Made by a program: the position numbers and the translations under genes | Part shown: positions 10,376-19,730 of the stretch, piece after piece | Position numbering within the stretch: the first letter of the stretch is position 1 | Layout: every line of letters begins with the position of its first letter | Notes under the pieces: model-generated | What the model was told of the DNA's origin: nothing | Databases searched by the model: none | Seen by the model: the letters and a program-made list of their open reading frames with translations, nothing else | Origin: Symbiodinium sp. CCMP2592 | Lineage: Eukaryota; Sar; Dinophyceae; Suessiales; Symbiodiniaceae | Assembly: GCA_905221615.1 (NCBI GenBank) | Contig: CAJNDT010004868.1 | Location: 248,001 to 312,000 of the forward strand | Direction of reading: 5' to 3' | DNA: 64,000 nt

Positions 10376-11312
10376 ACATACAGCGTTTTCGGGTTCTGAA
10401 GCCTAGACTTGTGTGCAGTGGTTCGTGATTCGCAGTTCCGGGTCGGGTGTCGCCGGAACTACGGTATGTATGGTGCATCTCTGAATATGTTGTTTCCACA
10501 TGGCTCTCGTCTTGCCGGCTCCTTTACAAAAAAGGGTCGCATGCGGGATCGACGAAACCCCTCAGGTGTCTCTATGGTTCTCCACCTTTCCATGCCCACG
10601 ACGAAGAGGACGAGGCCTGACTTCAGGGTTCTGACGAAGATTTCGTTGGCATGCGTCATTTATGACAGCGGACACAAAACATCTATGTCAATGTAGGGAC
10701 AACGAGGACAAACGGATGTTTGTTATCTGTCCTGTTCTACCATGAACTCATTCATGCTGCATGTCTGTATGAGACTATGCCGCAAAGTTTGTATACCGGT
10801 TTCATTGTACCTCGTTTTTGAGTTGTATGTGTTGCTCGATCACTCCGTGTGGCCTCGAAGCCCATCCTCTTGACTGCGGCTGCTGCTTGCCATTGAGCAC
10901 CACGACAGACTGTCACTCGCCATGCAGATTCTGCCGAGTCTGGCAAGAAGCTAGGCGCCTGGGGTTATGCTGTAACGACAGAGGCCCTCGTCCATTATTG
11001 TAGTTAGAGTATAACAAAGTTTGAAATAGTACAATGGTGAATTACAGCACGACACCCTGTAGCAATCATCAAGGCCCCCATGCTATCCAGTATGCCCTGC
11101 CATGGATGCGAGGTTCAGCCTTTTTCACTGGACCTGCCTAGCTGTAGGTCTTCTGCTAGCTAACCTCAGAGCATCACCCTCAGCCCTAAATGCCCGGAAT
11201 CCCTAAACTCTAAACCGTGAACCCTAAAGGCCTCAACCCGTGAAGCCCTGGAGCCTGACAGTTTAGCCCGCAAGCCTTACACCCCAGAACCCCCAAGCCT
11301 GCACCATCAGGC
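9683..11312 (+). other. Kinase intron
   Basis: No gene was recognised. A (TA)n-rich run is at 10330-10380. CCCTAAA-like heptamers build up from 11180 to 11300, just before the candidate exon at 11313. Confidence 0.4.
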
Positions 11313-11358
11313 AAAGCGACGCCAAGTGCTGCGGCAGATGGCCGGCGCCCTGAAAGTT
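11313..11358 (+). CDS. Candidate AGC kinase exon (subdomain X region)
   Basis: It follows a CCCTAAA-like block and the acceptor CACCATCAG, and is followed by GTTAGGGTTTT at about 11391. One frame reads AKRRQVLRQMAGALKV, which could be the segment ending in the 'I..G.L.FP' stretch of AGC kinases. The match is weak; position and flanking heptamers are the main support. Confidence 0.3.
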
Positions 11359-13359
11359 TGCTACAAAGGGGTCGAGGGATGTTAGATAAATGTTAGGGTT
11401 TTCAGCTTTGGCGAATTTGTCGAGCTAGATGGAGGGGTCATTATATTGTATTTGAAGGCCAGTATGGCGTAGTAAAATGTAGTATGGTGTATTGGTCAAG
11501 TATGTTCGTGCGCTGTAGTCGGTCATGCTACAGTGTGAACTATTGTTGTACACTACAACATTGCTACACTGCATTTTTCTTGATTGGACTATGCACTGCA
11601 ACATTACACGATCCACGAAGGGACCTTGGTAATCTAGCAGCTTCATGTGACACTACACACTCCTTGTCCATAAACCCATAGACATCGCCCACTCCTACGT
11701 ATCTGGCACGACAGTGTGACGCCATATAAGCGTCATTCATGAATATGTCAACAACCCGAACAACCCTTAACTCTAAACCGAAGTCCAGGTTCTGAGCCAC
11801 AGGAAGGTTTTCCCTACGTCGGGCTCTTAGTGCTTTGTGTGGTCAGACCCTTGGTTAGGACTTTCCGGATTCAGGCTAGTCTAGGATAAGGGGCTGAAAA
11901 GTGATACTGTTATCCACCATGGTGCCTCCAAGAACCATACTAAAGTCATAATGTGGCATAGCCCAAACTGCAATTTCAATCGCTACGGTTTCTGTATGGG
12001 GTCCTATCGTTTGGCTTCGAGGTATCAGGCCTTCAGCATGTCCGTACTGTTGCTACTGCTGCTTGCTGTTAGGGCGCCAGGCCAACAGGAAGCCTCAAAG
12101 GGCGTCCTTTGTGGTTTCAAATTCTTTGGCCCGAGACCCCATTTCCCCAAATCTCATGCTTCAAGTTGGAAGTTTGGGGTTTCAGGTTTGCAGCGTCAAA
12201 CCCCCAAGAAGCCGTGACAAAGAACATTCTCGAAGAGGAAAGCCGGAAAGCCTCATCAGGAGAGTAGGAGACTATAGAACAACACGAAGACTCTGAGAAG
12301 TACCCGACCAAGTAATGCCGCTGAACCTAGAATGTTACTCCAGTCTGGTTGTTTTCTCTGAGCCCAGGCGCCTGGCAAAGGCCAAGAAGCATGGTGTCCG
12401 GGGCCCGAAGAGGTCATTGAATGAAATCTTATAGGAATCATGTAGGAACCCGTCAAAAGCCTTGGTACAGCCTGCCGTTTGCGTGCTTTGCGTTTTCATG
12501 CGGCACTCTGTGCATATTTCGGGCTTTCGGATTTCGGGGTGAAGTTTTGGAGTTTGCATGGTTGCAGACAGACTCCAGGTCATCTCTGCCGATGCCGAGT
12601 CCTTTCTGAAGGGCGTGGTCTGCGATCCGCCACAATCCCATCATGTTTCTGCAAGGTTCAGCATGCGCTTCCGAAAGTAGGTTTAACAGGAGGCGGATCT
12701 TGTGGCTCGTCATGCCCGCTCTTACCAGTTCCTTGAAACGTCCATGTTTGGCCTTATCTGTTACCACAGTTGCCACTACTGATGCGCTGAGGATGTCGAT
12801 AAATATTGATCGGGCATGGTGATGATATTGTTGTATGACATGGTGGTGATGATGACGGTCCGGCAACCGCGGAAACGATGGTGGTTCTGAGGATAAGTAT
12901 CAGGATGACGATGCACATTGTGGTGATGTGGCTTGACGATGTTGACGATCTTTCGATAACGGTGACGAAGAGTAGGATGGGGATGAAGATGAGCATGAAT
13001 AAAGATGATGATGATTAGGATGACAAGGATTACAAAGGGTGAGGATCAGGGTGAAGACGAGGATGACGGTGAGGATGAGGACGACGACGATGATGATGAT
13101 GGTGATGCTGATGAGTGTTGTTGGAGTTAAGATATGTTTCGAGGTCCGATCGACTGACCATGGGGTGGGGCCTGGCATGATTGGATTGACTTGTCACGCC
13201 AGGGTGCTGCAGCACAGACTGTACAGCACTGTGTAGTTGCAAAGATGCTCGGAAGTTTCGTCTGGCACAAAGCGAGACGTCAGTCGGGAGTCCTGATCCG
13301 ATCGACCCACGAGACGAACGTTTGCCACCTTCGGTTGCCCCCTGCCTATAGTTAGCAGA
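11359..13359 (+). other. Kinase intron with GAT-rich low-complexity tract
   Basis: Heptamers and a long GATGAT/GACGAT-type low-complexity region (about 12790-13110). The ORFs here are repeat artefacts. No motif was recognised. Confidence 0.5.
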
Positions 13360-13404
13360 AATCATAATTAATGAATTATGCTAAATATTGCAAAATAATG
13401 TAAT

Positions 13405-13662
13405 ATGACAGTATATGTTGATAACATCTCCATGGATTTTCAGAATAATGAGCATCATCCTTCACATGGTGAAAGGCAGTTTGCTAGATGTAAAGAGTGT
13501 AAGAGTCTAGTATGTTTTAAGAGATTTTACTATTGTAAAACGGGTAGGCATTCAACGCAGTGTAGAAACACTGCTACTTGTTGTGAATGTTTAGATAGCA
13601 TGAAAAAGTACAACGATAAACGGAAAGAAATGAGTTTCAATGATAAACGGAAAAGGGCTTAA
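13405..13662 (+). CDS. Small Cys-rich zinc-ribbon-like protein
   Basis: An 85-codon ATG frame. Cysteine pairs CKEC, then C-x-C spacing and CCEC near the end, followed by a lysine-rich KKYNDKRKEM tail, suggest a zinc ribbon with a basic helix. The pattern C-x2-C...F...C-x2-C-x(n)-KKY is like small ribbons common in large DNA viruses and their relatives; no specific family is claimed. AT-rich codons set it apart from its surroundings. It overlaps the next frame by a few codons. Confidence 0.4.
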   Translation: MTVYVDNISMDFQNNEHHPSHGERQFARCKECKSLVCFKRFYYCKTGRHSTQCRNTATCCECLDSMKKYNDKRKEMSFNDKRKRA

Positions 13663-13879
13663 AATGATAGTGTCTTTTATACGTAACGTGGATGATTCAA
13701 AAGTTAAATGCACAAGGTGTCACAGTAAAAAGACAGCTGAAGAATTCGGATACAGTAAGAATAACAAACTATTTGCAAATTCCATTCAATGCAGAGAGAA
13801 GAGGAAAGAGTACAGTCAGAAGTACAAAAAGCAAGCTGACAAGCCGTCAGAAGTTGATAACGTGTTTAATCAAGTTTAA
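13640..13879 (+). CDS. Second zinc-ribbon-like frame in AT-rich island
   Basis: The frame shows KCTRCHSKKTAEEFGYS, then QCREKRKEYSQKYKK: a C-x2-C pair, EF, then CRE-K-EY. This is a second copy of the ribbon plan of the preceding ORF. A further frame (13692-14072) carries the open reading past this stop, so a single longer gene may have been broken by frameshifts. Function unknown. Confidence 0.35.
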   Translation: MINGKGLKMIVSFIRNVDDSKVKCTRCHSKKTAEEFGYSKNNKLFANSIQCREKRKEYSQKYKKQADKPSEVDNVFNQV

Positions 13880-14148
13880 TCATGCACGACAATTACTGCT
13901 GAACGATGGGTTTCTTGAGAATTACTTTCTTGAATTTAGTAAGCAGGACAAAAAGGTAATAATGGCAATTTCAATGAACAATGAGGTAAAGGATCTCAAT
14001 AGTAAGCAATCAGAACAAACCAGTGAAAATTGCCATACTGTATCGGTTAATGCATTCATAAGTATAATATGAACTTCATAAGAATTTACGAGATTTGAGC
14101 ACAATATGATTACAACCTTTGAAACCAAGCCTAGTAAAATCTATGAGG

Positions 14149-14439
14149 GAACCCTTGCCCACTTTGGGATGATAATACCACCTTAGGGAATATGGATGGG
14201 GTAATCGGGTATTCCTATACTTGTATTGGCAATGGGAAGTAGTGGTGTTACAGTTGGTGAGATATAGGGGGAGTATAGGCATAATCCCATTATAGGGATG
14301 AGGTAATCGGTTATCCCTATACTTGTAATGGTAATGGGGAAGTAGTGATGATAAAGTTGGTTAGATGTAGGGGGGAGTATAGGAATAATAGTCTAATGGG
14401 TTGACTGGTGGTATTATTACCCAAAACGGGCAAGGGTTC
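14149..14439. mobile_element. Palindromic element with internal tandem duplication
   Basis: Outer arms GAACCCTTGCCCACTTTGGG (from about 14149) and its near-complement ending at 14439 form inverted repeats of about 34 bp. Between them a unit of about 110 bp is duplicated (both copies contain CCTATACTTGTA near 14215 and 14318, and GGGGAGTATAGG). It looks like a MITE or introner with an internal duplication, lying just right of the AT-rich island. Confidence 0.7.
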
Positions 14440-14843
14440 TGCTAACCCCTACACCTTGCACCATTTTACGCGTTGTATCGCTCAGTGCGGCAGGCATCTT
14501 CGGCCCGCTTTGAAGTGATCAGACTATGTACATCCTACACCCTCAACGCTTTCATCCTTAAGCTGCACCTTACACAAGAATTGGACTGTAGAATTCGGGA
14601 TTCAGGGTTCGGGACAGTGTAGGTTATAGTAACCGAGGATTTAGGGAATAGGGTTCTGCGTGTTTTAGGTCGCAATGTCGGTATCGGGGTGTATGTGCTG
14701 CGAGCGGCTCAGAGAACGGTTAAGGAAACCTACATGCACTATAAGCCTGAAGCCCCACACATGAAGATCCTAAACCCTGAAACACCAAAGCCCCAGCCCC
14801 CAATCAAAACACCTTAGGAAAGTAGACGTCGTCGAAGTGCCAG

Positions 14844-14897
14844 GGAATGCAAGAGCCACGCCTTCTTTAGCGGCCTCAACTTCGAGCGAGGCCCCTG
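14844..14897 (+). CDS. AGC kinase exon: C-terminal end of catalytic domain
   Basis: The acceptor GTGCCAG ends at 14843. The frame reads ECKSHAFFSGLNFERGP, the 'eIK.HpFF.gi.fe' block that closes AGC kinase domains. Ending at 14897 before GAATCAG (a GA donor) and joining to 15317 restores frame into WQLHLMDPPF. CCCTAAA heptamers lie at 14745-14800. Confidence 0.8.
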
Positions 14898-15316
14898 GAA
14901 TCAGCGGCATGCCGGCCGACAACAGCACCGAACTAGTACAAAGGGCTTCAAAGCGCTACAGCCCGGCATCCTTTCCCTGGTGCAAGACGGTTCTAAGCAT
15001 GAGGCCGTTTCAGATCCTTACGCAATGCTTTAAGATTTTGCGCCGTAAAAACTTTGATATCCCTTTAGCCCAGCTCCGATCACTCTGACTGAACCCGTGC
15101 AGCCCAAGGCTTCCAAGCTATTTCTAAGGGTCCCGTATGAAATTTATTAACTCAAGCATACCCAAGACCGTCTTCTACTTATTCACGCCCCTATATTGCA
15201 GCAGTCCCTACGAAATTGTTCCGTATATTATCGCAGGCCCAAAACCATCCCCCTAAACCCGAAACTCTGAACCTCCTAAATCCCAAACCCGAGCATTCCT
15301 ACAACAGTCCTCCGAG

Positions 15317-15360
15317 GCAGCTTCATCTCATGGATCCTCCTTTCAAGCCGGAGCTCTCAG
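15317..15360 (+). CDS. AGC kinase exon: C-tail PPFKPEL
   Basis: The frame reads QLHLMDPPFKPELS. PPFxPxL is the AGC-specific C-tail anchor and settles the family. The exon ends TCAG at 15360, before a GC donor (GCTCGG), in phase with the last exon. G-rich TTTAGG-like heptamers follow (15385-15470), with CCCTAAA-like ones before (15250-15295). Confidence 0.85.
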
Positions 15361-16687
15361 GCTCGGGGCTGCCACCTTGATCTGGGTTTCGGGTTCATTT
15401 AGTGTTGAGGGGTTTTTTGGGGTTGATTTAAAGTTTAGGTTTTGGGGTTCATTTGAAGTTGAGTTGTCAGGGTGTAAGGTTAAGAAGTTTGCAAGTTTCT
15501 ATAGGTTGACTTTTTGTTTGTCCCCGGATTAGCAGCCCACAGTTCCTCAAGGAGCTGAGTATTTGGGTGCCAATGTTTATCCTTGGTCAGCAACGGGGGA
15601 TTCTTGGTCGCAACGGGGGATTCTTGGTCAGAAGTGTGCATTGCACCCATTAGCGTTCGATACTACGAGCACATGCCCGCAGTGTACACCTCTTTAGTGT
15701 TAGAAGCAGCAATCATGCTGGCGGCGATGATGATGAATATAATGAGGATGATGGTGATGGTGGTGACGATGATGCTAGCGGTGAGCATTAGCTTCGATAC
15801 AGATGTGTTCCATTCTGTCTGCGCGGGTCTCTGGCGCTATGTTACATTAATGGTGATCACAACGTGGTAGTACCTGACTGCGACTGCGACGTTCTCGATT
15901 ATTGATTCTCGTGCTTCGTGTGAGCGAATCTCCGACAGTTGTGATTCCCTTTTGTTCTTTTTACCTTTTTTCACTTCGTCGTTCGTCCGCATTGCGACTA
16001 CTGTGCCAGTTTCCCCCGAAACCAAGCTGTGTGGGGTGGACCGCTGGCTTCGTCAGAGCTCGGCCACACGGTCTGATGAGTTGCGATTAGACTCAGGGCG
16101 AAGCCAACCCGTACCTGCCATGCCTGAGCTTGTTTCACACCGTAGCTGCGCCCGCAGTTAAGTTCGACACCCTACACAGGCGCGACATTGACGGCTCCTC
16201 TTTGCTAATATCGTTCGACATGATGTGGATGATGAGGATGAGGGTGATTGTCGTTGCAACCAGCGAATATTATTTGTCGTTCAGTGCTGCGCCACTGGCT
16301 ACACCCAGCATGTTGAAAAAGGTGCACTGAGACTATCTGAGTCATTGAGCCTGGCATCACATTCCTGCCCACAGATGTTTCATGCGCCGGTATACAGGGC
16401 GAAACATGTGCTGCATGGCGTGTTTATGGCTCTGTCGCCCAGTGCCATATCACGTGACAACACAACACCAGCGCAAGATAGCTTCGCCCAATCTTCACGC
16501 CAACTCCCAAAGTCCCAAACTCCCGAATTTTGCACCGACACCTCCAGAGCTGTACCTCCTGAATCCCCGATCCCGACATGCGTATGTCCTGGATCCGAAA
16601 GCCCTGAAATCTCTAAGTCCTTAATGCAGAGATAGTAGTCCGTTTCATAGGTAGAGCCCCGAAAATATCCCATTCATATTGAGCGAG
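15361..16687 (+). other. Kinase intron
   Basis: It holds a duplicated GGATTCTTGGTC unit (15597-15632), a GATGATG tract (15725-15785) and heptamers. Overlapping open frames at 16130-16670 lack motifs and I do not accept them. Confidence 0.4.
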
Positions 16688-16788
16688 GCCCTACCGACCT
16701 GCGAAACTTCGATGAGCATCCCTTCAGAGCACTCCCGGCTGCTGATGCCGGGAACTTTGAGCAGAATTTCTTCGTCTGCAGTGTTTAG
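16688..16788 (+). CDS. AGC kinase terminal exon with hydrophobic-motif tail
   Basis: The acceptor GAGCGAG ends at 16687. The frame continues the previous exon as GPTDLRNFDEHPF, then RALPAADAGNFEQNFFVCSV and the stop TAG at 16786-16788. NFD-x-P followed by an FxxxFF cluster matches the turn and hydrophobic motif of AGC C-tails, the site usually phosphorylated by an upstream kinase. No Ser/Thr sits in the canonical FxxF-S/T spacing. Confidence 0.7.
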
Positions 16789-17287
16789 GGGTTTAGAGAG
16801 TACGGGGGAGGGTTCCGGGTAGGGTTTAGGGTATAAAGAGCTTGGAGTTCCGGTTTCGGGTTTATGGTTTAGCTCTCGGAGAAGGGGCAGATTCCGGACT
16901 GCCCAGGCATGTGCCGCGATGAAGGACCCGACTGGGGCTGGCTTAGAGCTTAGAGGCTTCTATGTCCCCCCACTGATACCTGCGTGCCCTTCTTGTTTTG
17001 GGGTTCCTTCTAAACAACAGGAGAAGGGTGCTCCGTATTGATAAGGTTACCGGAGAGCGTAGGCTTATAGAGATTCGAAAAATGAAGCTTCAGGCTTGGA
17101 GTAGCCTGTTAGTGAGACTTTCGTTTTGAATGGACCAGTGACAAGCCGTGTAAACTCTAGAAATGGGAGCCAAACCTCCCTCCTAGGGTAGCCTTGCTTG
17201 AACGTTGGGTTTCGAGGGGGTCCGAAGGCCTAGTGGGGCCTGTTCCAAAAAAGTGCTACTGCAGACCCTCAGCCTTCAACATCCGCA
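16789..17287. other. Kinase 3' flank
   Basis: No gene was seen. TTTAGGG-like heptamers occur just after the kinase stop (16787-16840). I cannot mark a polyadenylation signal with confidence. Confidence 0.4.
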
Positions 17288-17536
17288 CGGTTTAGGGTTT
17301 AGGGGTTTAGGGGTTTAGGGTTTAGGGTTTAGGGTTTGGGGGTTTGGGGGTTTAGGGGTGTAGGGTTTAGGGTTTGGGGGTTTGGGGGTTTAGGGGTTTA
17401 GGGTTTAGGGGTTTAGGGTTTAGGGGTTTAGGGTTTGGGGGTTTAGGGGTTTAGGGTTTAGGGGTTTAGGGGGGTTTAGGGGTTTAGGGTTTAGGGGTTT
17501 AGGGTTTGGGGGTTTAGGGGTTTAGGGTTTAGGGTC
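17288..17536 (+). repeat. Interstitial telomere-like array (TTTAGGG variants)
   Basis: About 250 bp of head-to-tail TTTAGGG, TTTAGGGG and TTTGGGGG units. The mix of 7- and 8-nt units and ordinary sequence on both sides show an internal array, not a chromosome end. It is the longest of the many heptamer tracts in the window. Confidence 0.9.
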
Positions 17537-17662
17537 CGCCGCCTGAGGCTTCATGCAGATTGCCGCCTCACTTTCACGCACATCAGAGACAACAGCAAGT
17601 AGCAAGGTATTCCCCAGCAGCCCTCAATAATCCTTACGCTTGAACTTCCAATCAGAAACAAA

Positions 17663-17758
17663 CTACCTAGAGGCTCCATGGTCGTTCCTTTTTGGGATTA
17701 CCTTATAGAGTCCTAAATATGAGCCACAAAAAGGACCTACTTTTGAGCCCATGGGTAG
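17663..17758. mobile_element. Introner/MITE-like palindrome, family A copy 2
   Basis: Shares TTCCTTTTTGGGATTACC with the element at 6042-6122 and has the same arm plan: left CTACC...CCATGG and TTCCTTTTTGGG, right CACAAAAAGGACCTACTT and CCCATGGGTAG. It lies 80 bp upstream of the U-box gene. Confidence 0.7.
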
Positions 17759-17837
17759 TTCCATTGAAGGTTTTTGCTAGGGTCTCCAGCCTCTGAAGGC
17801 TAGTCCGAGTTGTGTCCTTGGCTGTTGCGGGCCATTG

Positions 17838-18635
17838 ATGCGCGACACCGAGGAGTCTGGGGAGCTTGGAGGTAAGGCAGTGCCACACGAGCCGCCTCAC
17901 CTCTGCTGCCCAATTACTCATGCCTTGTACGAAGATCCGGTCGTGGCTATGTCTGGAAACACCTACGAACGGGCCGCCATCGTGGCCTACTGGGATCAAC
18001 AGGAGAACCTTTGTGATCCTCTGACAAATGTGCCTTTGCAGAATGCCACCTTGATCCCCAACTGGGACAAGCGGCGAGAGGTCCAAAGCTTCCTGGCCAA
18101 GCACCCAGAGCTCAAAGAGCAGAGGGAGAGGGACGCAGCGGAGCTTACGCCACGGCCGCTGAGGAGAGGGGACTCCTCCATGTCAAGGCTGACGATGTCC
18201 CAGTCCGTGCGAGTCGAGCGGACGGAGGAAGTGGGATTGTTCTCCCTCCAGTTCCCGGTAGAGATGCCCACAAGCTTGCAGTATCGTATTCAGGAAGATG
18301 AGTTCCGAAGCTTGGTGCAGAAGCTGAACGAGAAGCTGCAAGGAACTGAGCCCAGCTTGCTAAGGAAGCTGGCAACTACAGGAGCTTTTGCACTTCTCTG
18401 TGCGGGACTTACTATGAGGAGGCCTCGAAGTTGCATCGTTTCCGGTACATCCGCCCTCTCCTTCCTGTACCTCTGCCGCATGCCAGAAGGCAACTCGACG
18501 GCAGCATGCCGGAAAGAAGCGGAGCGATTCTTTCGGGAAGAGTTCGTGCCGTTTTTCCAAGTCCGAGGTGTCCAGGTACAGACTGCCAACGTCTCGAGTG
18601 TTTGCTACGCTTCAGAGCTTCTGCTGTCGTGCTAA
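17838..18635 (+). CDS. U-box protein fused to Erf4/Golgin-A7-like domain
   Basis: An intronless frame of 265 residues from ATG 17838. Residues about 20-90 form a U-box: HLCCPITHALYEDPVVAMSG, NTYERAAIVAYW, then CDPLTNVPL and LIPNWDKRREVQSFL. This has the E2-binding hydrophobics of U-box E3 ubiquitin ligases and lacks RING cysteines. After a Ser/Arg-rich linker, residues about 130-245 read FSLQFPVEM..., RIQEDEFRSLVQKLNEKL and later ERFFREEFVPFFQVRGV. These match the plan of Erf4/GOLGA7 (F.FP.E.., I....F......N), the accessory subunit of protein palmitoyltransferases. Lack of introns suggests a retrogene. The second domain is less certain than the first. Confidence 0.85.
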   Translation: MRDTEESGELGGKAVPHEPPHLCCPITHALYEDPVVAMSGNTYERAAIVAYWDQQENLCDPLTNVPLQNATLIPNWDKRREVQSFLAKHPELKEQRERDAAELTPRPLRRGDSSMSRLTMSQSVRVERTEEVGLFSLQFPVEMPTSLQYRIQEDEFRSLVQKLNEKLQGTEPSLLRKLATTGAFALLCAGLTMRRPRSCIVSGTSALSFLYLCRMPEGNSTAACRKEAERFFREEFVPFFQVRGVQVQTANVSSVCYASELLLSC

Positions 18636-19676
18636 GTTCACGGATTGCGATGTACTGCAACCTCAACCAAAACCCCCTTAACAATAATAGTCCATGTATA
18701 ACTCCACTATAATGATCCATAGTAATGTACCCCCGAAGCACGTTCGGCAGAGGGTTGCTGGAAGTCGATGCTCGACTTCGTAGGCTCACAGACACCGTCG
18801 TCTGCGATAATGCACCTTTGAAGGGCGGAGAGTCCCGCAGAATCGAACCAGAGACAAAATGTTCGGACTGCTGCTGGTCAGAAGCGGACTTGCGTGCAGC
18901 GCCCCAAAGCCAAGAACCAGAAACTCCGCAGTCGAACCGGTCGCATGTTCAGCCCCTTACCTAAACCCTAAAAGCCCGGAATTCCCTGCTCTGCACTCAG
19001 CCCTCTTAGTCTTGCGACGGGAGCGGATGACAGGATCCTTCATTGGAGTGGGCCAACTATGAGTTCGACCGCTCTGCCTACGAACTGCAACGGCCGGAGG
19101 TCGCTATCCGCAGATTTTGAGGTTTTGAGGTTGTCATAAGTATAAGAACCTCGTTAAGAAGCCCTCCTTCTTGTTGGGGTTCCGTATACAAATCTGATTG
19201 TTGTTTGGTCTTAAAAACCCAGGGGGTTCTTCATCGGTTAACGGTCAGGGTTTGTCGGGAGCTCACACACGAGGTTAGTGTCCAAGGCGAGGGTAGCGGA
19301 ACAAAAGAGTCCTGGCTGTTGCTGTGTCTAGCATGTAACGGGGTAGGCTTATGCACAGTGCGGGACGAAGTGCGGCCTATGCATGGGGATATAGCTCTCA
19401 TACTTCTTGAAAACTGCAAGGATCCAGTTTGCTTGGCGACTAAATGCTTGCACTATTCGTTGACTCGTCTTTACGTCGTTGTGATTAGCTAACCACTAGT
19501 TTAATGACCCTAAACCCTGAAACCTAAAGCCTAAACTCCCAAGAAGACCCCAAACAGCAGGATCCTTCCCATGATCCCCCAAAAGAGGACCCCCAAATGG
19601 TCTACAACCCTACAACGCCTATAACACTAAACCCCCTTTTGAAACGTCTGAAGCCTCACCCGCCCCGACCTGCCAA
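18636..19676. other. Between U-box gene and TBC exons
   Basis: Coding-like stretches at 18725-18850 and 19040-19095 could be 5' exons of the TBC gene, but no motif supports them. CCCTAAA-like heptamers at 19505-19640 lead up to the next candidate exon. Confidence 0.3.
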
Positions 19677-19730
19677 GGCTGTGAGGGAGCTTCTCTCCCA
19701 GGAGGCAAGCCCGACTCCCTCACTGCACGC
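19677..19730 (+). CDS. Candidate exon (possibly TBC gene 5' part)
   Basis: After a long CCCTAAA-like block and the acceptor CTGCCAAG, one frame reads AVRELLSQEASPTPSLHAR. There is no family match. It is predicted from the heptamer-then-acceptor pattern seen at verified exons. Confidence 0.25.

Larger units (their letters stand above)
13360..14120 (+). other. AT-rich island with zinc-ribbon frames, likely foreign insertion
   Basis: Base composition drops abruptly to a strongly AT-rich state at about 13360 and recovers after about 14120. Codon use is A/T-ending, unlike every other gene here. It contains at least two Cys-rich frames and no telomere-like heptamers. The right side abuts the palindromic element at 14149. 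Origin by transfer, for example from a large algal DNA virus or a mobile element, is inferred from composition and the zinc-ribbon style only. Confidence 0.6.
45..16788 (+). other. Gene span: AGC-type Ser/Thr protein kinase (5' end outside window)
   Basis: Plus-strand exons between 45 and 16788 spell, in the right order, the conserved blocks of one AGC protein kinase: ATP-binding lysine, helix-C region, hinge with GGDLF, HRDVK, DFG, activation loop with APE, DIWAVG, the FF-containing end of the catalytic domain, the PPFKPEL C-tail and a phenylalanine-rich terminus with a stop. The hinge wording (ELFATFQ, YMLMEC, GGDLF) and the basic activation-segment insert resemble ROCK/NDR-like AGC kinases, but the subfamily is not certain. 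Introns are long and hold degenerate TTTAGGG/CCCTAAA heptamers, simple repeats, palindromic elements and a nested gene. Part of lobe C (subdomain X) is only tentatively located. Confidence 0.8.

Noticed and set aside
12453-13365. His/Ser-rich minus-strand frames
   Set aside because: GATGAT low-complexity translation, no domain.
17288-17536. Telomere (chromosome end)
   Set aside because: Flanked on both sides by ordinary genic DNA, with mixed 7- and 8-nt units; interstitial array only.
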